A stretch of DNA of 64,000 nt from Streptomyces collinus (GTDB taxonomy: Bacteria > Actinomycetota > Actinomycetes > Streptomycetales > Streptomycetaceae): positions 868,001 through 932,000 of the forward strand of contig NZ_CP133771.1 of NCBI RefSeq assembly GCF_031348265.1. The letters are read 5' to 3'. Shown here one piece after another: positions 9,156 through 18,883 of this stretch. Position numbers and translations under genes: made by a program. Under the pieces are notes generated by a model. That model was not told the DNA's origin. It searched no databases and was given only the letters and a program-made list of their open reading frames with translations. Position 1 is the stretch's first letter. Each line of letters starts with the position of its first letter.

Positions 9156-10139
9156 GTGCGCCTGCGCACCCCCCTCGCCCTGCTCGGGGCCGCCGTGCTC
9201 GTGCTCGTCGGACCGCCGCTGCTGACGACCGGCAGCGGCTCCGAGACCGGCACACAGATCCCGGGCCTGCGTTTCATGGTCCCCAACACGCCCGGCGGCG
9301 GCTACGACATCACGGCCCGCACGGCCGCGAAGAACGCCGAGGACGCCGGACTCACCCACAACATCGAGGTGTTCAACCTGCCCGGTGCCGGCGGCACGGT
9401 GGGCTTGAGCCGGCTGGTGAGCGAGCACGGCAACGGCAAGCTCGCCATGTCCATGGGCCTCGGAGTCGTGGGCGCCGTCCGTTCCAACGACGCGCCGAAG
9501 ACGCTCGGGGACACCACGCCGATCGCCCGGCTCACCGAGGAGCAGGACGTGGTCGTCGTGGCGAAGGACTCGCCGTACAAGACGATCGACGACCTGATCG
9601 GCGCCTGGAAGGAGAGCCCCGGCAAGCTCCCGGTGGGCGGCGGCTCGTCGCCCGGCGGGCCCGACCACCTCGCGCCGATGCTGATGGCCCGGGCCGCCGG
9701 GATCTCCCCGAAGCAGGTCAACTACATCCCCTTCGACGGCGGCGGCGAACTGCTCGCCTCGATCCTCGGCAACAAGGTCGCCTTCGGTGTCTCCGGGGTG
9801 GGCGAGTACCTGGACCAGATCAAGGCGGGCGAGCTGCGCCTCCTCGCGGTCACCGGCCCGAAGCGCGTCGACGGGCTGGACGCGCCCACGCTGAAGGAGG
9901 CGGGCTACGACGTGAACTTCACCAACTGGCGCGGCATCGTCGCCCCGCCCGGCCTGAACGACGGGGAGCGCGACAAGCTCGTGAAGCTCGTCGAGGAGCT
10001 CCACGACTCGGCTGAGTGGCGCAAGTCGCTGGAGCAGAACGGCTGGGACGACGCCTTCCTCACCGGTGAGAAGTTCGGCGCGTTCCTCGACTCCGAGGAC
10101 AAGCGCGTGGTTTCGGTGCTGAAGGAGCTGGGACTGTGA
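9156..10139 (+). CDS. tctC: Tripartite tricarboxylate transporter substrate-binding protein
   Basis: Extracytoplasmic binding protein of the TctC/Bug family, 327 aa from the chosen GTG. It captures a carboxylate (citrate, tartrate or similar) and delivers it to TctBA. A signal segment LALLGAAVLVLVGPP is followed by the family's first loop VPNTPGGGYDITART and the second loop GGGSSPGGPDH. AGGTGG lies 8-13 bases before the GTG at 9156. A GTG at 9147 and a longer extension to 9042 are possible but would put charged residues before the signal. It is first in a tctC-tctB-tctA operon and its stop overlaps tctB. Confidence 0.86.
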   Translation: MRLRTPLALLGAAVLVLVGPPLLTTGSGSETGTQIPGLRFMVPNTPGGGYDITARTAAKNAEDAGLTHNIEVFNLPGAGGTVGLSRLVSEHGNGKLAMSMGLGVVGAVRSNDAPKTLGDTTPIARLTEEQDVVVVAKDSPYKTIDDLIGAWKESPGKLPVGGGSSPGGPDHLAPMLMARAAGISPKQVNYIPFDGGGELLASILGNKVAFGVSGVGEYLDQIKAGELRLLAVTGPKRVDGLDAPTLKEAGYDVNFTNWRGIVAPPGLNDGERDKLVKLVEELHDSAEWRKSLEQNGWDDAFLTGEKFGAFLDSEDKRVVSVLKELGL

Positions 10140-10675
10140 CGACACAGACCGACATTCCCCCCGCCGAGACCGGCGGCGAGCGGCGCTCGTGGCTGCGGGA
10201 GCACTCCGAACTCGGCGTGTGCGCACTGCTGCTGGCCCTGGGCGTCCTCGTCCTGACCGACGCTCTCACCATGGACGTCGACATCGCCCAGCGCGGCCCG
10301 GTCGGCCCGAAGACCGTGCCGATCGTGGTCGGATCCGGACTGCTGGTCATCGCCGCCCTGCTCGCCCTGGACGTGCTGCGCGGCGGCCGGGGCCAGGCCG
10401 AGGGCGGTGAGGACATCGACCTGTCCGAGCCCGCCGACTGGCGCACCGTGCTGCTGCTCGCCGGGGTGTTCCTCGGCGCGGCCGTGCTGATCGAACCGCT
10501 CGGCTTCCCCATCGCGGGCGCGCTGCTCTTCTGGGGTGCGGCCTACGCGCTGGGCAGCCGCAGGATCGACCGTGATCCGCTCATAGCGGCCGGGCTCTCC
10601 CTCGTCACCTACACCGTCTTCAACAACCTGCTCGGAGTGCCCCTGCCCGGCGGTCCGCTGATGGGAGTGCTGTGA
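10136..10675 (+). CDS. tctB: Tripartite tricarboxylate transporter small membrane subunit TctB
   Basis: Membrane protein of 179 aa with about four hydrophobic segments ([55 protein letters not shown] and the C-terminal pair), the size and layout of the small TctB subunit. Its GTG start overlaps the tctC stop by four bases (GTGA), so translation is coupled. It works with TctA as the membrane part of a secondary, ion-driven carboxylate importer. Confidence 0.88.
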   Translation: MTTQTDIPPAETGGERRSWLREHSELGVCALLLALGVLVLTDALTMDVDIAQRGPVGPKTVPIVVGSGLLVIAALLALDVLRGGRGQAEGGEDIDLSEPADWRTVLLLAGVFLGAAVLIEPLGFPIAGALLFWGAAYALGSRRIDRDPLIAAGLSLVTYTVFNNLLGVPLPGGPLMGVL

Positions 10676-10676
10676 C

Positions 10677-12173
10677 ATGGATGCCTTCAACTCCCTTCTG
10701 GACGGCTTCGGTACAGCCCTCACGCCGATCAACCTCCTGTGGGCCGTCATCGGAGTGCTGCTCGGCACGGCGATCGGCGTGCTGCCGGGCATCGGCCCGG
10801 CGATGGCGGTCGCGCTGCTGCTGCCGGTGACGTACGGGCTCGACCCGATCGGCGCGTTCATCATGTTCGCCGGCATCTACTACGGTGCGATGTTCGGCGG
10901 CTCGACCACCTCCATCCTGCTCAACACGCCCGGAGAGAGCGCGGCGGTGGTGGCGGCCATGGAGGGCAACCCCATGGCCAAGTCCGGGCGCGGCGCCCAG
11001 GCCCTCGCGGCGGCCGCCGTCGGGCACTTCGCGGGCGGCCTGATCGGCACGCTGCTGCTGGTGGCGCTCGCGCCGACGGTCGCGAAACTGGCCGTGGACA
11101 TCGGCGCGCCGGACTACTTCGCCATCATGGTGCTGGCGTTCATCGCGGTGACGTCGGTGCTGGGATCGTCCCGCATCCGGGGTCTCGCCTCCCTGCTGAT
11201 CGGCCTCACGCTGGGGCTGGTGGGCCTGGACCAGATGACCGGCCAGCAGCGTCTGACGTTCGGCTCGCTCCAACTGGCCGACGGCATCGACGTGGTGATC
11301 GTCGCGGTCGGGCTCTTCGCGATCGGCGAGGCCCTGTGGGTGGCGGCCCATCTGCGGCGCAGGCCGCCGGAGCCGATCCCGGTGGGGCGTCCCTGGCTCG
11401 GGCGCGACGACGTGAACAGGACCTGGAAGTCGTGGCTGCGCGGCCCGTTCATCGGTTTCCCGTTCGGCGCGATCCCGGCGGGCGGCGCGGAGATACCCAC
11501 CTTCCTGTCGTACGTGACGGAGAAGCGCCTGTCGAAGCACAAGGACGAGTGGGGCAAGGGTGCCATCGAGGGCGTCGCGGGCCCGGAGTCGGCGGCGTCG
11601 GCCTCGGCGGCGGGGACCCTGGTGTCGATGCTGACGCTCGGTCTGCCGACCACGGCGGTCGCGGCCGTGATGCTGGCCGCCTTCCAGCAGTACGGCATCC
11701 AGCCCGGCCCGCTCCTCTTCGAGCGCGAACCCGACCTGGTGTGGGGCCTGATCGCCTCGCTCTTCGTCGGCATGGTGCTGCTGCTCGCGCTGAACCTGCC
11801 GTTGGCACCGGTGTGGGCGAAGCTGCTGCGCATCCCCCGGCCGTACCTGTACGCGGGCATCATGTTCTTCGCGGCGGTCGGCGCGTACGCGGTCGGCGGC
11901 GAGGTGATCGACCTGGTGATCCTGCTGATCATCGGCCTGATCGGCTTCGGGATGCGCCGCTACGGGCTTCCCGTGCTGCCCGCCGTGATCGGTGTGATCC
12001 TCGGCCCGAACGCCGAGCAGCAGCTGCGGCGCGCCCTGCAGATCAGCGACGGCAGTGTGACGGGACTGGTCAACACGCCGTTCGCGGTGACCGTGTACGC
12101 GGTGATCGTGCTGCTGCTGGTGTGGCCGCTGCTGAGGAAGGCGGTGACGCGGGGCCGCGCCGAGGCGGCCTGA
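10677..12173 (+). CDS. tctA: Tripartite tricarboxylate transporter large permease TctA
   Basis: Polytopic membrane protein of 498 aa, the usual TctA length, with about 12 membrane segments. It has the two signature proline/glycine repeats: [17 protein letters not shown] near the N-terminus and the later [15 protein letters not shown] plus [12 protein letters not shown] region. It starts one base after the tctB stop and ends eight bases before the convergent DUF2264 gene. The 15-bp hairpin inside that gene's 3' end may terminate this operon. Substrate is unknown. Confidence 0.9.
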   Translation: MDAFNSLLDGFGTALTPINLLWAVIGVLLGTAIGVLPGIGPAMAVALLLPVTYGLDPIGAFIMFAGIYYGAMFGGSTTSILLNTPGESAAVVAAMEGNPMAKSGRGAQALAAAAVGHFAGGLIGTLLLVALAPTVAKLAVDIGAPDYFAIMVLAFIAVTSVLGSSRIRGLASLLIGLTLGLVGLDQMTGQQRLTFGSLQLADGIDVVIVAVGLFAIGEALWVAAHLRRRPPEPIPVGRPWLGRDDVNRTWKSWLRGPFIGFPFGAIPAGGAEIPTFLSYVTEKRLSKHKDEWGKGAIEGVAGPESAASASAAGTLVSMLTLGLPTTAVAAVMLAAFQQYGIQPGPLLFEREPDLVWGLIASLFVGMVLLLALNLPLAPVWAKLLRIPRPYLYAGIMFFAAVGAYAVGGEVIDLVILLIIGLIGFGMRRYGLPVLPAVIGVILGPNAEQQLRRALQISDGSVTGLVNTPFAVTVYAVIVLLLVWPLLRKAVTRGRAEAA

Positions 12174-12181
12174 CCCGGTTG

Positions 12182-14194
12182 TCACGGCACCCGCTCCCGG
12201 GTGCCGTCCGGGAAGCGGATCTCCACCTCACCGGACACGGCGACCCGTACGCGCGTTCCTGAACCTCGCGCGTACGGGTCGCCGTTCGTCTTTCGGCCGC
12301 CGTTCGTCTCTCGGTCGCCGTTCCTCTCAGGGTCGCCGTTCACGTTCAGGTCGCCGTTCACCTCCGGGTCGGAGCTCAGCACGACGAGGGTGACCAGGAG
12401 GTGGGTGCCGCCCGGGTGTGCGGGCAGGGTGAGGTACGGGGTCGCCGAGTGGTGCCCGTAGGCGTTGGCGCCGGCCGCGTGGGCCACCGCCGCCCGGGCG
12501 TCCAGCCACCCGTGCAGTCCCACGATCGTGCTGGTCAGACCGTCCGTGCGCCGGGCCAGCGCCCTGCCCGGGCCGGTCCTGCCGAGCGGGGGTGCGGTGT
12601 CGTCGGCGACGGCCCATCCCCCCTCGCGTACGGGCGTGCCGGGTGGCGCGTCCACGCGGTGCACGCGTACTTCCCACGGGCCGTGCACCACGCTGACCGT
12701 CTCGACGCGATGCCCTTCGCCGCTGCCGGGGAGCACGGCCCGGTGCCAGGAGGCGGCACGGGCGCCCTCGACGGCGAGGGGGTGGATGCGGCCGCGCCGG
12801 GTGGGTGTGCCGTCGGGGGCCAGCAGGGCGATGTGGTTGTCGGGGCCGGTGTGCGGGGCCGGTGGTGTCTCGGGGGCGGTGGCGCTGGAGTAGGCGAGGC
12901 GGGCGTAGTGCGGGCTGTCGTCCGGTGCCGCCGGCGGGGGCGGCAGGCGGTCGCTGCCGTGGTTGACCAGCCGTACGATCCCGTCGGCCGCGGTGGAGTG
13001 CAGCAGCCAGCCCGGGGCGGGTAACGCGAGGCGGACGTCGCCCGTCTCGACCGGGCCGGGTTCCTCGGGCGCGGTCCACACGGGGTGGTCGGCGGGCAGG
13101 AGCAGGCCGAGGAAGGCCTTGCTCGCCCAGTACGGGGAGGCGGGGCCCGAGTAGCGCTGGGTGACCGGGAGGAAGGGCCGGTACCAGCCGAGCGTGAGCA
13201 GCCCCCGCTCGTCGGGCACGCCCCGCTCCGCGAAGTGCCGCAGCGCCCCGGAGGCGAGGCGGCGGGTACGGCCGGGCGGGAGCGGAGTGGCGTCGGCGAG
13301 CACGCCCGCCCACAGGGGCGCCGTCGTACCGAACCGGTAGGTGAGGGAGCGGCCTTGGTGGACCGGGGCGCCGTCGCCGCCGAAGAAGTGCTGGTGGTCG
13401 TGGAGGAACGTGCGCAGGCGTGCGCGGTGCCCCGCCACCAGCAGGGGATCGGCGCGCGGCCCGGCGATACGGGCCCACAGGACCGGGTACAGGTGCAGGG
13501 CCCAGGCGTTGTAGTAGTCGAACTTGCGGCCGTCGCCGTCGGTGTACCAGCCGTCGCCCCGGTACCAGTCCTCCAGGCGGGCCAGCCCGGCGTCGATCTC
13601 GGCGCGGCTGTGCGGGGCGCCGACGGAGGCGAGGAACTCCTCGGTGATGACCTGGAACAGCCGCCAGTTGGAGTCGTTGACGACCGCTCCGAGGAAGCCT
13701 CCGAGCCAGTCGGCGATCCGCTGCCGTACGCGGTCGTCGAGCCGGTCCCAGATCCAGGGGCGGGTCTCGTGCAGGGCGATCGCGACGGAGGCCGCCTCGA
13801 CCATGGGCTGGCTCCGGTCGGTGACGGGCAGCCAGTGGTCGGGGCTGCGCGGGTCGGTGCCGGACGCCAGCCCGGCCGCGTACCGCTCGATCAGGCCGGG
13901 CGTCTCCCGCCCGCCCGAACCGGCGATGCGGAACGCGGCCAGCAGGAAGGAGCGGGCGAAGCCCTCCAGTCCGTCCGACCAGGGCCCGGAGTGGCTGGGC
14001 CGCCCCGGCAGACGGTACTGGGCCAGGCCCGGCGAGGCGTAGGGCGTCAGGGCGTCCAGAAGGCGGTCGGCGACGGCCTCCCAGTGGGCGCGGGTCCAGC
14101 CGGTGACGGGCGAGGTCAACGGCTCGGCGGGGGGCAGGCGGGGCAGGTTGGGGAGGTGCGTCGGGTCGGGGAGCGACACGTGCGGCGCGCTCAT
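12182..14194 (-). CDS. DUF2264 protein, probable cytoplasmic glycoside hydrolase
   Basis: Protein of 670 aa without a signal peptide. The N-terminal half (HWEAVADRLLDALTPYASPG, then RLFQVITEEFLASVG and FDYYNAWALHLYPVLWARI) matches DUF2264, an (alpha/alpha)6-barrel family. Some members are, as I recall, placed in GH154 with beta-glucuronidase activity. It is the last gene of an lplB-lplC-SBP-lacI operon, so it most likely cleaves an imported oligosaccharide. The C-terminal 60 residues contain five degenerate six-residue NGD-type repeats encoded by 18-bp DNA repeats, unlike the rest of the gene. GGAGG lies 12 bases before the ATG. Confidence 0.75.
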   Translation of the reverse strand: MSAPHVSLPDPTHLPNLPRLPPAEPLTSPVTGWTRAHWEAVADRLLDALTPYASPGLAQYRLPGRPSHSGPWSDGLEGFARSFLLAAFRIAGSGGRETPGLIERYAAGLASGTDPRSPDHWLPVTDRSQPMVEAASVAIALHETRPWIWDRLDDRVRQRIADWLGGFLGAVVNDSNWRLFQVITEEFLASVGAPHSRAEIDAGLARLEDWYRGDGWYTDGDGRKFDYYNAWALHLYPVLWARIAGPRADPLLVAGHRARLRTFLHDHQHFFGGDGAPVHQGRSLTYRFGTTAPLWAGVLADATPLPPGRTRRLASGALRHFAERGVPDERGLLTLGWYRPFLPVTQRYSGPASPYWASKAFLGLLLPADHPVWTAPEEPGPVETGDVRLALPAPGWLLHSTAADGIVRLVNHGSDRLPPPPAAPDDSPHYARLAYSSATAPETPPAPHTGPDNHIALLAPDGTPTRRGRIHPLAVEGARAASWHRAVLPGSGEGHRVETVSVVHGPWEVRVHRVDAPPGTPVREGGWAVADDTAPPLGRTGPGRALARRTDGLTSTIVGLHGWLDARAAVAHAAGANAYGHHSATPYLTLPAHPGGTHLLVTLVVLSSDPEVNGDLNVNGDPERNGDRETNGGRKTNGDPYARGSGTRVRVAVSGEVEIRFPDGTRERVP
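12241..12281. terminator. Hairpin inside the DUF2264 3' end, possible tctA terminator
   Basis: Perfect 15-bp inverted repeat: CGACCCGTACGCGCG at 12241-12255 and its complement at 12267-12281, with an 11-base loop. It lies 68 bases downstream of the tctA stop, inside the opposing coding sequence. It is a good candidate to end the rightward tctCBA transcript. Confidence 0.5.
12281..12370. repeat. Five 18-bp tandem repeats (coding)
   Basis: Units of the form GCCGTTCnnnnnnnnGGTC start at 12281, 12299, 12317, 12335 and 12353. They keep frame and encode Asn-Gly-Asp-rich hexapeptides near the C-terminus of the DUF2264 protein. Confidence 0.85.
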
Positions 14195-14216
14195 GGGGGT
14201 GCGGTTCCTCCGTTGG

Positions 14217-15284
14217 TCACAGGGCGCGCCCGGGCGGGGGCGGGCCGACGCTGTCGCGGACGACGATGTGGGTGCCGAGCAGATGATGGGCCCCGGCGGC
14301 GTGCTCGGGGTCGCGCAGGGCGATGCGCACGGCGGCGCGTCCGAGTTCCTCGGCGGGGGTGCGGACGGTGGTGAGGGGCGGGTTGAAGTCCTCGGCGAGC
14401 GGGATGTCGTTGTAGCCGACGACGGAGATGTCCCCGGGGACGCTCAGCCCGGCGTCGGCGATGGCGCGCAGGGCACCGGCGGCGACCATGTCGTCCCCGG
14501 CGAAGACCGCGGTGAACTCCCGTTCGGCTTTGAGGAGTTCGGTCATCGCCCGGTGGCCGGCGGCGCGGCCGAGTCCGCAGTCGACGACCTGCGCGGCCTC
14601 CGCCGGCAGCCCGTGCTCGGCGAGGGCGGCCCGGTAGCCGGTGACGCGGGCGTCGAGGGCGGTGTTGCCGGGCAGGCCGCCGAGGAAGACGATCCCCCGG
14701 TGCCCGGCCGACAGCAGGTGGCCGGTGACGGCGCGGGCTCCGGCCTCGTTGTCGAACTCCACGACCAGCGCGGGGATCTCGGGCCCTGGCGCGGGCCGGC
14801 CGCAGAGCACGAGCCGGGCTCCGGAGGAGTCGAGGGCGTGGGCGTAGTGGGCGACGCGCTCGCGGTAGGCGTCGTCCTCGACGACCCCGCCGACCAGGAT
14901 GACCAGCCGGGCGCCCTCCTCCCGCATGAGCTGCACGAACTCCATCTCACGCTGCGCGTCGCCGCCGGTGGCGCCGACCACGCACAGCCAGCCGCGGTCG
15001 GCGGCCTCGGCCTCCACCCCCTCGGCGACCTGGGCGTAGAAGGGGCTGGTGACCTGGCGGACCACGACGGCGGCCATCTTGCGGCCGCCGCCGACCAGGG
15101 CGCGGGCGTGCGCGTTGGCGACGTAGTCGAGGTCGCGGGCGGCGCGCAGGACCCGGGCCCTGGTCGCGGCGGGCACCGGGTGGTTGCCGCTGAGGGCGCG
15201 GGAGGCGGTCGCCGTGGACACGCCCGCCCGCTCGGCGACCTCGCGGATCGTGACCCGCCCCTTGGACCCCATGTCGTTCCCCAT
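14217..15284 (-). CDS. LacI family transcriptional regulator
   Basis: Sugar-responsive repressor of 355 aa. The N-terminal helix-turn-helix VTIREVAERAGVSTATASRALSG (about residues 11-33) is followed by the hinge helix ANAHARALVGGG and a periplasmic-binding-protein-like effector domain with VVGYNDIPLAEDFNPPLTTVRTP near the C-terminus. It sits between the SBP gene and DUF2264, on the same strand, so it probably controls this transporter operon. The palindrome AAAACGTTTT upstream of lplB is the likely operator. AGGAG lies nine bases before the chosen ATG. A second ATG four codons later is possible. Confidence 0.9.
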   Translation of the reverse strand: MGNDMGSKGRVTIREVAERAGVSTATASRALSGNHPVPAATRARVLRAARDLDYVANAHARALVGGGRKMAAVVVRQVTSPFYAQVAEGVEAEAADRGWLCVVGATGGDAQREMEFVQLMREEGARLVILVGGVVEDDAYRERVAHYAHALDSSGARLVLCGRPAPGPEIPALVVEFDNEAGARAVTGHLLSAGHRGIVFLGGLPGNTALDARVTGYRAALAEHGLPAEAAQVVDCGLGRAAGHRAMTELLKAEREFTAVFAGDDMVAAGALRAIADAGLSVPGDISVVGYNDIPLAEDFNPPLTTVRTPAEELGRAAVRIALRDPEHAAGAHHLLGTHIVVRDSVGPPPPGRAL

Positions 15285-15315
15285 CCCCCGCGTCTCCTCT
15301 TCCGCCCACCGCTGT

Positions 15316-16965
15316 TCAGGTGTTGGCCGCGTAGTCCTTCGCGTACTCGTCGGCCATTCTGTCGCCGCCCCGGCTCCGCCACTTCTTGACGGCCGCGTCC
15401 CACTCCGACAACGGCAGGCGCCCGGCGATGATCCCGGTCACGGTGTCGTCGAGGAACGTCTTGAGCGTGGCGCCCTGGGAGTTGTTCGTGGGGGACTGGA
15501 GCCCGTAGGAGGCGTCGCGGATGGCGTGCGGCACGACCTTGCGCTGCCAGGTGTGCAGGGCCCGTACGGCGTCGGGCATGCCGGGCACGAACAGCACCTG
15601 GGGTCCTTCGGCGAGGTACTTCAGCGGCAGGTTGGTGTTGTTCTCCACCTCGCCGAGCCGGGTGGGCTCGGGTGAGCCGTCCTTGCCGCGGGTGAAGTGG
15701 ACGCCCTCGACGCCGTAGTGGACGAGTTCCCATTCCTCGCTGCCGAACGGCGCGGCGAGGTAGTCGAGGATGCGCAGCAGCAGCCGGACGCGTTCCTCGT
15801 CCGCCTTTTTGAGGACGGTGTAGCCGAAGGAGCGGCGGGCGGCGACGATGCCGCCGGGCTCGCCGCCCACGCCGTACGGGAGGGCCGGAGCCGGGGTCAT
15901 CTTGCCCCGTGACTCCCGGTACTTGGGCAGGTAGGCGCCGAAGCCGTCCTGCATGGAGCCGACGGTGCCGTTGTAGTAGAGGGTTGTCAGGTCGATCTGG
16001 GAGATGGACGTGGCGTCGGGGTGGTAGGAGCCGTTCTTGCGCAGCCGTGCCTGGAAGGCGATCGAGGCCTTGTAGCGTTCGTCGGCCGCCGCCGTCAGGA
16101 AGGTGCCGTCATCAGTGACGGCCCAGCGCTGGGGCGCGTTGTGGGCGGCGGAGTGGAAGCCGTTGCCGAACAGGGAGCCGTTGGCGGCGCCGAGCATGTG
16201 CGTCTTCCCACGGGTGCCCCTCCTCGCTACGGCGGTGAAGTCCTCAGCGCTCCAGCCCGCCTTCATGCCCGAGTCGGCGAACATGTCCTGGTTGATCCAC
16301 AGGGTCGAGCCGGGCAGCGGGCGTTCGAGCGGGACTCCGTGGATACGCCCGCCGATACGGCCCATGTCGCGCCAGGCGTGGGTGGGGATGTTGGCGAGGT
16401 TGGGGTAGTCGGTGATCGCGTCGCCCGACAGGTACGGCGTGAGGTCCTCGGCGCGGCGCTGCACGAACTGCGCCTCCCTGGGCAGGGTGAAGCCGGTGAA
16501 CATGTTGATGATGTCGGGCAGCGCGTCGGCGTCGCCCGCCATGACGGTGGCCATCTTCTTCTGGTAGTCGGCCTGGGAGATGATCGTGTACTCGATCTTC
16601 ACGCCGAGGGCCTTCTCGACGGCCGCCCAGAACCGGTTCGCGGAGGCGGGCTTGGGCGGCGTACCGAAGGAGACGGTCATGACGCGGACGGTGGAGCCGT
16701 CGCCGGGGGTGCGGGAGACGGACTTGACCAGGTCGGAGGGGTAGGAGGTGTATCCGGCCTGGACACCGGCGGCGGTGGGGGCGAGATCGGGCTTCGGACC
16801 CGTCGCGGGCCGGTACGACGGCCACGGCGCGAGCTTCTTCCCGGCGTTGGAGACGTCGCCGTCACCGGAGCCCGAGGAGCAGGCGGTCAGCAGGACGGGG
16901 GCGGAGACGGCGGCGCCGCCCACGGCCAGGGAGCGCAGGAGGGTGCGTCGGGACATGCTGGGCAT
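15316..16965 (-). CDS. Oligosaccharide ABC transporter binding lipoprotein (LplA-like)
   Basis: Solute-binding lipoprotein of 549 aa, the long type that pairs with LplB/LplC permeases. The signal MPSMSRRTLLRSLAVGGAA leads to the lipobox LTAC, with a twin-arginine-like SRRTLL. The mature part contains SBP features such as PDIINMFTGF and LWINQDMFADSGM. It binds a sugar oligomer at the outer membrane face and delivers it to the two downstream-named permeases. GAGG is 11 bases before the ATG at 16965. A much longer in-frame extension runs through lplC and is not coding. No ATPase is encoded nearby, so a shared MsiK-type ATPase is likely. Confidence 0.87.
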   Translation of the reverse strand: MPSMSRRTLLRSLAVGGAAVSAPVLLTACSSGSGDGDVSNAGKKLAPWPSYRPATGPKPDLAPTAAGVQAGYTSYPSDLVKSVSRTPGDGSTVRVMTVSFGTPPKPASANRFWAAVEKALGVKIEYTIISQADYQKKMATVMAGDADALPDIINMFTGFTLPREAQFVQRRAEDLTPYLSGDAITDYPNLANIPTHAWRDMGRIGGRIHGVPLERPLPGSTLWINQDMFADSGMKAGWSAEDFTAVARRGTRGKTHMLGAANGSLFGNGFHSAAHNAPQRWAVTDDGTFLTAAADERYKASIAFQARLRKNGSYHPDATSISQIDLTTLYYNGTVGSMQDGFGAYLPKYRESRGKMTPAPALPYGVGGEPGGIVAARRSFGYTVLKKADEERVRLLLRILDYLAAPFGSEEWELVHYGVEGVHFTRGKDGSPEPTRLGEVENNTNLPLKYLAEGPQVLFVPGMPDAVRALHTWQRKVVPHAIRDASYGLQSPTNNSQGATLKTFLDDTVTGIIAGRLPLSEWDAAVKKWRSRGGDRMADEYAKDYAANT

Positions 16966-16982
16966 GGATGAACCACCTCGTG

Positions 16983-17870
16983 TCAGCTCTTGACGGCGCC
17001 GGTGAGCACGCCCTTGGTGAAGTACTTCTGCAGGAAGGGATAGACCAGAAGGATCGGCACGGTGGCGATCACGAGCACCGCCATCTGCACGGTCTGCGGG
17101 GCGGTGACGGTGGCCTCCCCGGTGGTCGCGTCGGTGAGCCCGGCCCCGGCCACCACATAGGTGCGCAGCACCTGCTGGAGCGGCCAGTGGTCGCTCTCCA
17201 GGTACAGCGACGCGTAGAACCAGGAGTTCCAGTAGGCGACGGCGTAGAACAGGCCGACGACGGCGAGCGCGGCCTTGGACAGCGGCAGCACCACCGACAC
17301 CAGCACCCGCCAGTCCCCCGCCCCGTCCAGCCGGGCCGCCTCGTACAGCTCCTCGGGGATCGACTGGAAGAAGCCGCGCAGGACGACCAGGTTGAACACG
17401 TTGACCAGGACGGGCAGGACCAGCGAGGCGTAGGAGTCGAGCAGGCCGAGTTCCTTGACGAGCAGGAAACTCGGGATCATGCCGGGCGGGAAGAGGAACG
17501 TGAACAGCACCAGCAGCAGGACGGGCTTGCCGCCGAAGACACCGGGCCGGGACAGCGCGTAGGCCAGGGTGACCGTGCAGGCGAGGCTGAGCAGGGTGCC
17601 GGCGATCGTCACTCCGGCGCTGACGCCGAGGGCGTGGGTGACGATGCCGCCGTCGAAGATGTCGCGGTAGGCGTCGAGCGTGGGCTCCGTGGGCCACAGC
17701 ACCCAGCCGCCGTTGTCGACGACCTCCTGGGTGGAGGCCAGGGAGGTCGACACGATCACCAGGAACGGCACGCACACCAGCAGCACGACCGCGGTCAGGG
17801 CGAGGGCCTTGGCGGCCTGGGTGAGGGGCCGTGGTTTCTCCATCCAGCCGGGCCGGGCGGACGCGCTCAC
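16983..17870 (-). CDS. Carbohydrate ABC transporter permease (LplC/YtcP-like)
   Basis: Inner-membrane permease of 295 aa with six membrane segments. The cytoplasmic EAA loop reads ELYEAARLDGAGDWRVLVSVVLPLS and the family C-terminus QKYFTKGVLTGAVKS is intact. The GTG start at 17870 overlaps the lplB stop by four bases (GTGA), which fixes the start. It forms a heterodimer with LplB to import the ligand of the LplA-like lipoprotein. Confidence 0.9.
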   Translation of the reverse strand: MSASARPGWMEKPRPLTQAAKALALTAVVLLVCVPFLVIVSTSLASTQEVVDNGGWVLWPTEPTLDAYRDIFDGGIVTHALGVSAGVTIAGTLLSLACTVTLAYALSRPGVFGGKPVLLLVLFTFLFPPGMIPSFLLVKELGLLDSYASLVLPVLVNVFNLVVLRGFFQSIPEELYEAARLDGAGDWRVLVSVVLPLSKAALAVVGLFYAVAYWNSWFYASLYLESDHWPLQQVLRTYVVAGAGLTDATTGEATVTAPQTVQMAVLVIATVPILLVYPFLQKYFTKGVLTGAVKS

Positions 17871-18847
17871 CGGTAGACCCCCTGTTCGCCGAGGCGGTGG
17901 GCGACCTTGTTGGCCGCGTAGACGAGGAGGGCGCCGACGAGCCCCTTGAACAGCCCGGCCGCCGCAGCGAACCCGTAGTCGCCGCCGACGATGCCCTGGT
18001 GGTAGACGAAGGTGTCGATGACCTCGGCGGCCTCGGGGCCCACCGCGTCGCGTTGCAGCAGCATCTGCTCGAAGCCGACGGAGAGGATGTCGCCGAGCCG
18101 CATGATGAGCAGCAGCACGACCACCGGGCGGATGGCGGGCAGGGTGACGTGCCAGAACCGCCGCCAGGGCCCGGCGCCGTCGATGGCGGCCGCCTCGTAC
18201 TGCTGCTCGTCGACCTGGGCGAGCGCGGCGAGGAAGATGATCGTGCCCCAGCCGGCGTCCTTCCAGATGACCTGGGCGACGACGAGCGGCTTGAAGGCGT
18301 CCGGATCGCCGATGATGTCGACCGTGTGCAGACCGGCCCCACTCAGGCCGCTGTTGAGCAGGCCGGTGTCGCCGAGCACCTGCTGGAACAGCGCGACGAC
18401 GATCACCCATGAGATGAAGTGCGGCAGATACGCCACGGACTGCACGAACCGGCGCACCGAGCTCCAGGTGAGGGTGTGCAGCAACAGGGCGAGGCCGAGC
18501 GGCACCGGGAAGTAGAAGACCAACTGGAGGACGGCGATCCAGAGGGTGTTGAGGACCGCGTCCCAGAAGGCCTCGTCCTCGAACATGCGCCGGAAGTTGC
18601 CGGACCCCACCCAGGGGCTGCCCCACAGGCCGTCGAACGGAACGTACTCCTTGAACGCGATGACGTTGCCCACGAGTGCGCCGTAGTGGAACAGCAGGAA
18701 GTAGGCGACGCCGGGGAGCATGAGCAGGAACAGCGTCCTGTTCTTACAGCTCTGAAAACCTTTACGCGCGCCCTGCGCCCCTCCGGAGGGGCGGCGGCTG
18801 GGACTCACCCCCTTCGCACCTGCTCGTTCCCGTAAGCCAGTTGCCAC
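17867..18847 (-). CDS. Carbohydrate ABC transporter permease (LplB-like)
   Basis: Inner-membrane permease of 326 aa. A basic, Ser/Arg-rich N-terminus of about 35 residues precedes LFLLMLPGVAYFLLFHYG, the conserved first membrane segment of the LplB group. The EAA loop is QYEAAAIDGAGPWRRFWHVTLPAIRP. It is first gene of the operon lplB-lplC-SBP-lacI-DUF2264. Relatives import complex plant oligosaccharides. The particular sugar cannot be deduced. Confidence 0.9.
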   Translation of the reverse strand: MATGLRERAGAKGVSPSRRPSGGAQGARKGFQSCKNRTLFLLMLPGVAYFLLFHYGALVGNVIAFKEYVPFDGLWGSPWVGSGNFRRMFEDEAFWDAVLNTLWIAVLQLVFYFPVPLGLALLLHTLTWSSVRRFVQSVAYLPHFISWVIVVALFQQVLGDTGLLNSGLSGAGLHTVDIIGDPDAFKPLVVAQVIWKDAGWGTIIFLAALAQVDEQQYEAAAIDGAGPWRRFWHVTLPAIRPVVVLLLIMRLGDILSVGFEQMLLQRDAVGPEAAEVIDTFVYHQGIVGGDYGFAAAAGLFKGLVGALLVYAANKVAHRLGEQGVYR

Positions 18848-18883
18848 GGTTCCCCCTCACGTCGGCGTGTCCGGTGAAGGGAA

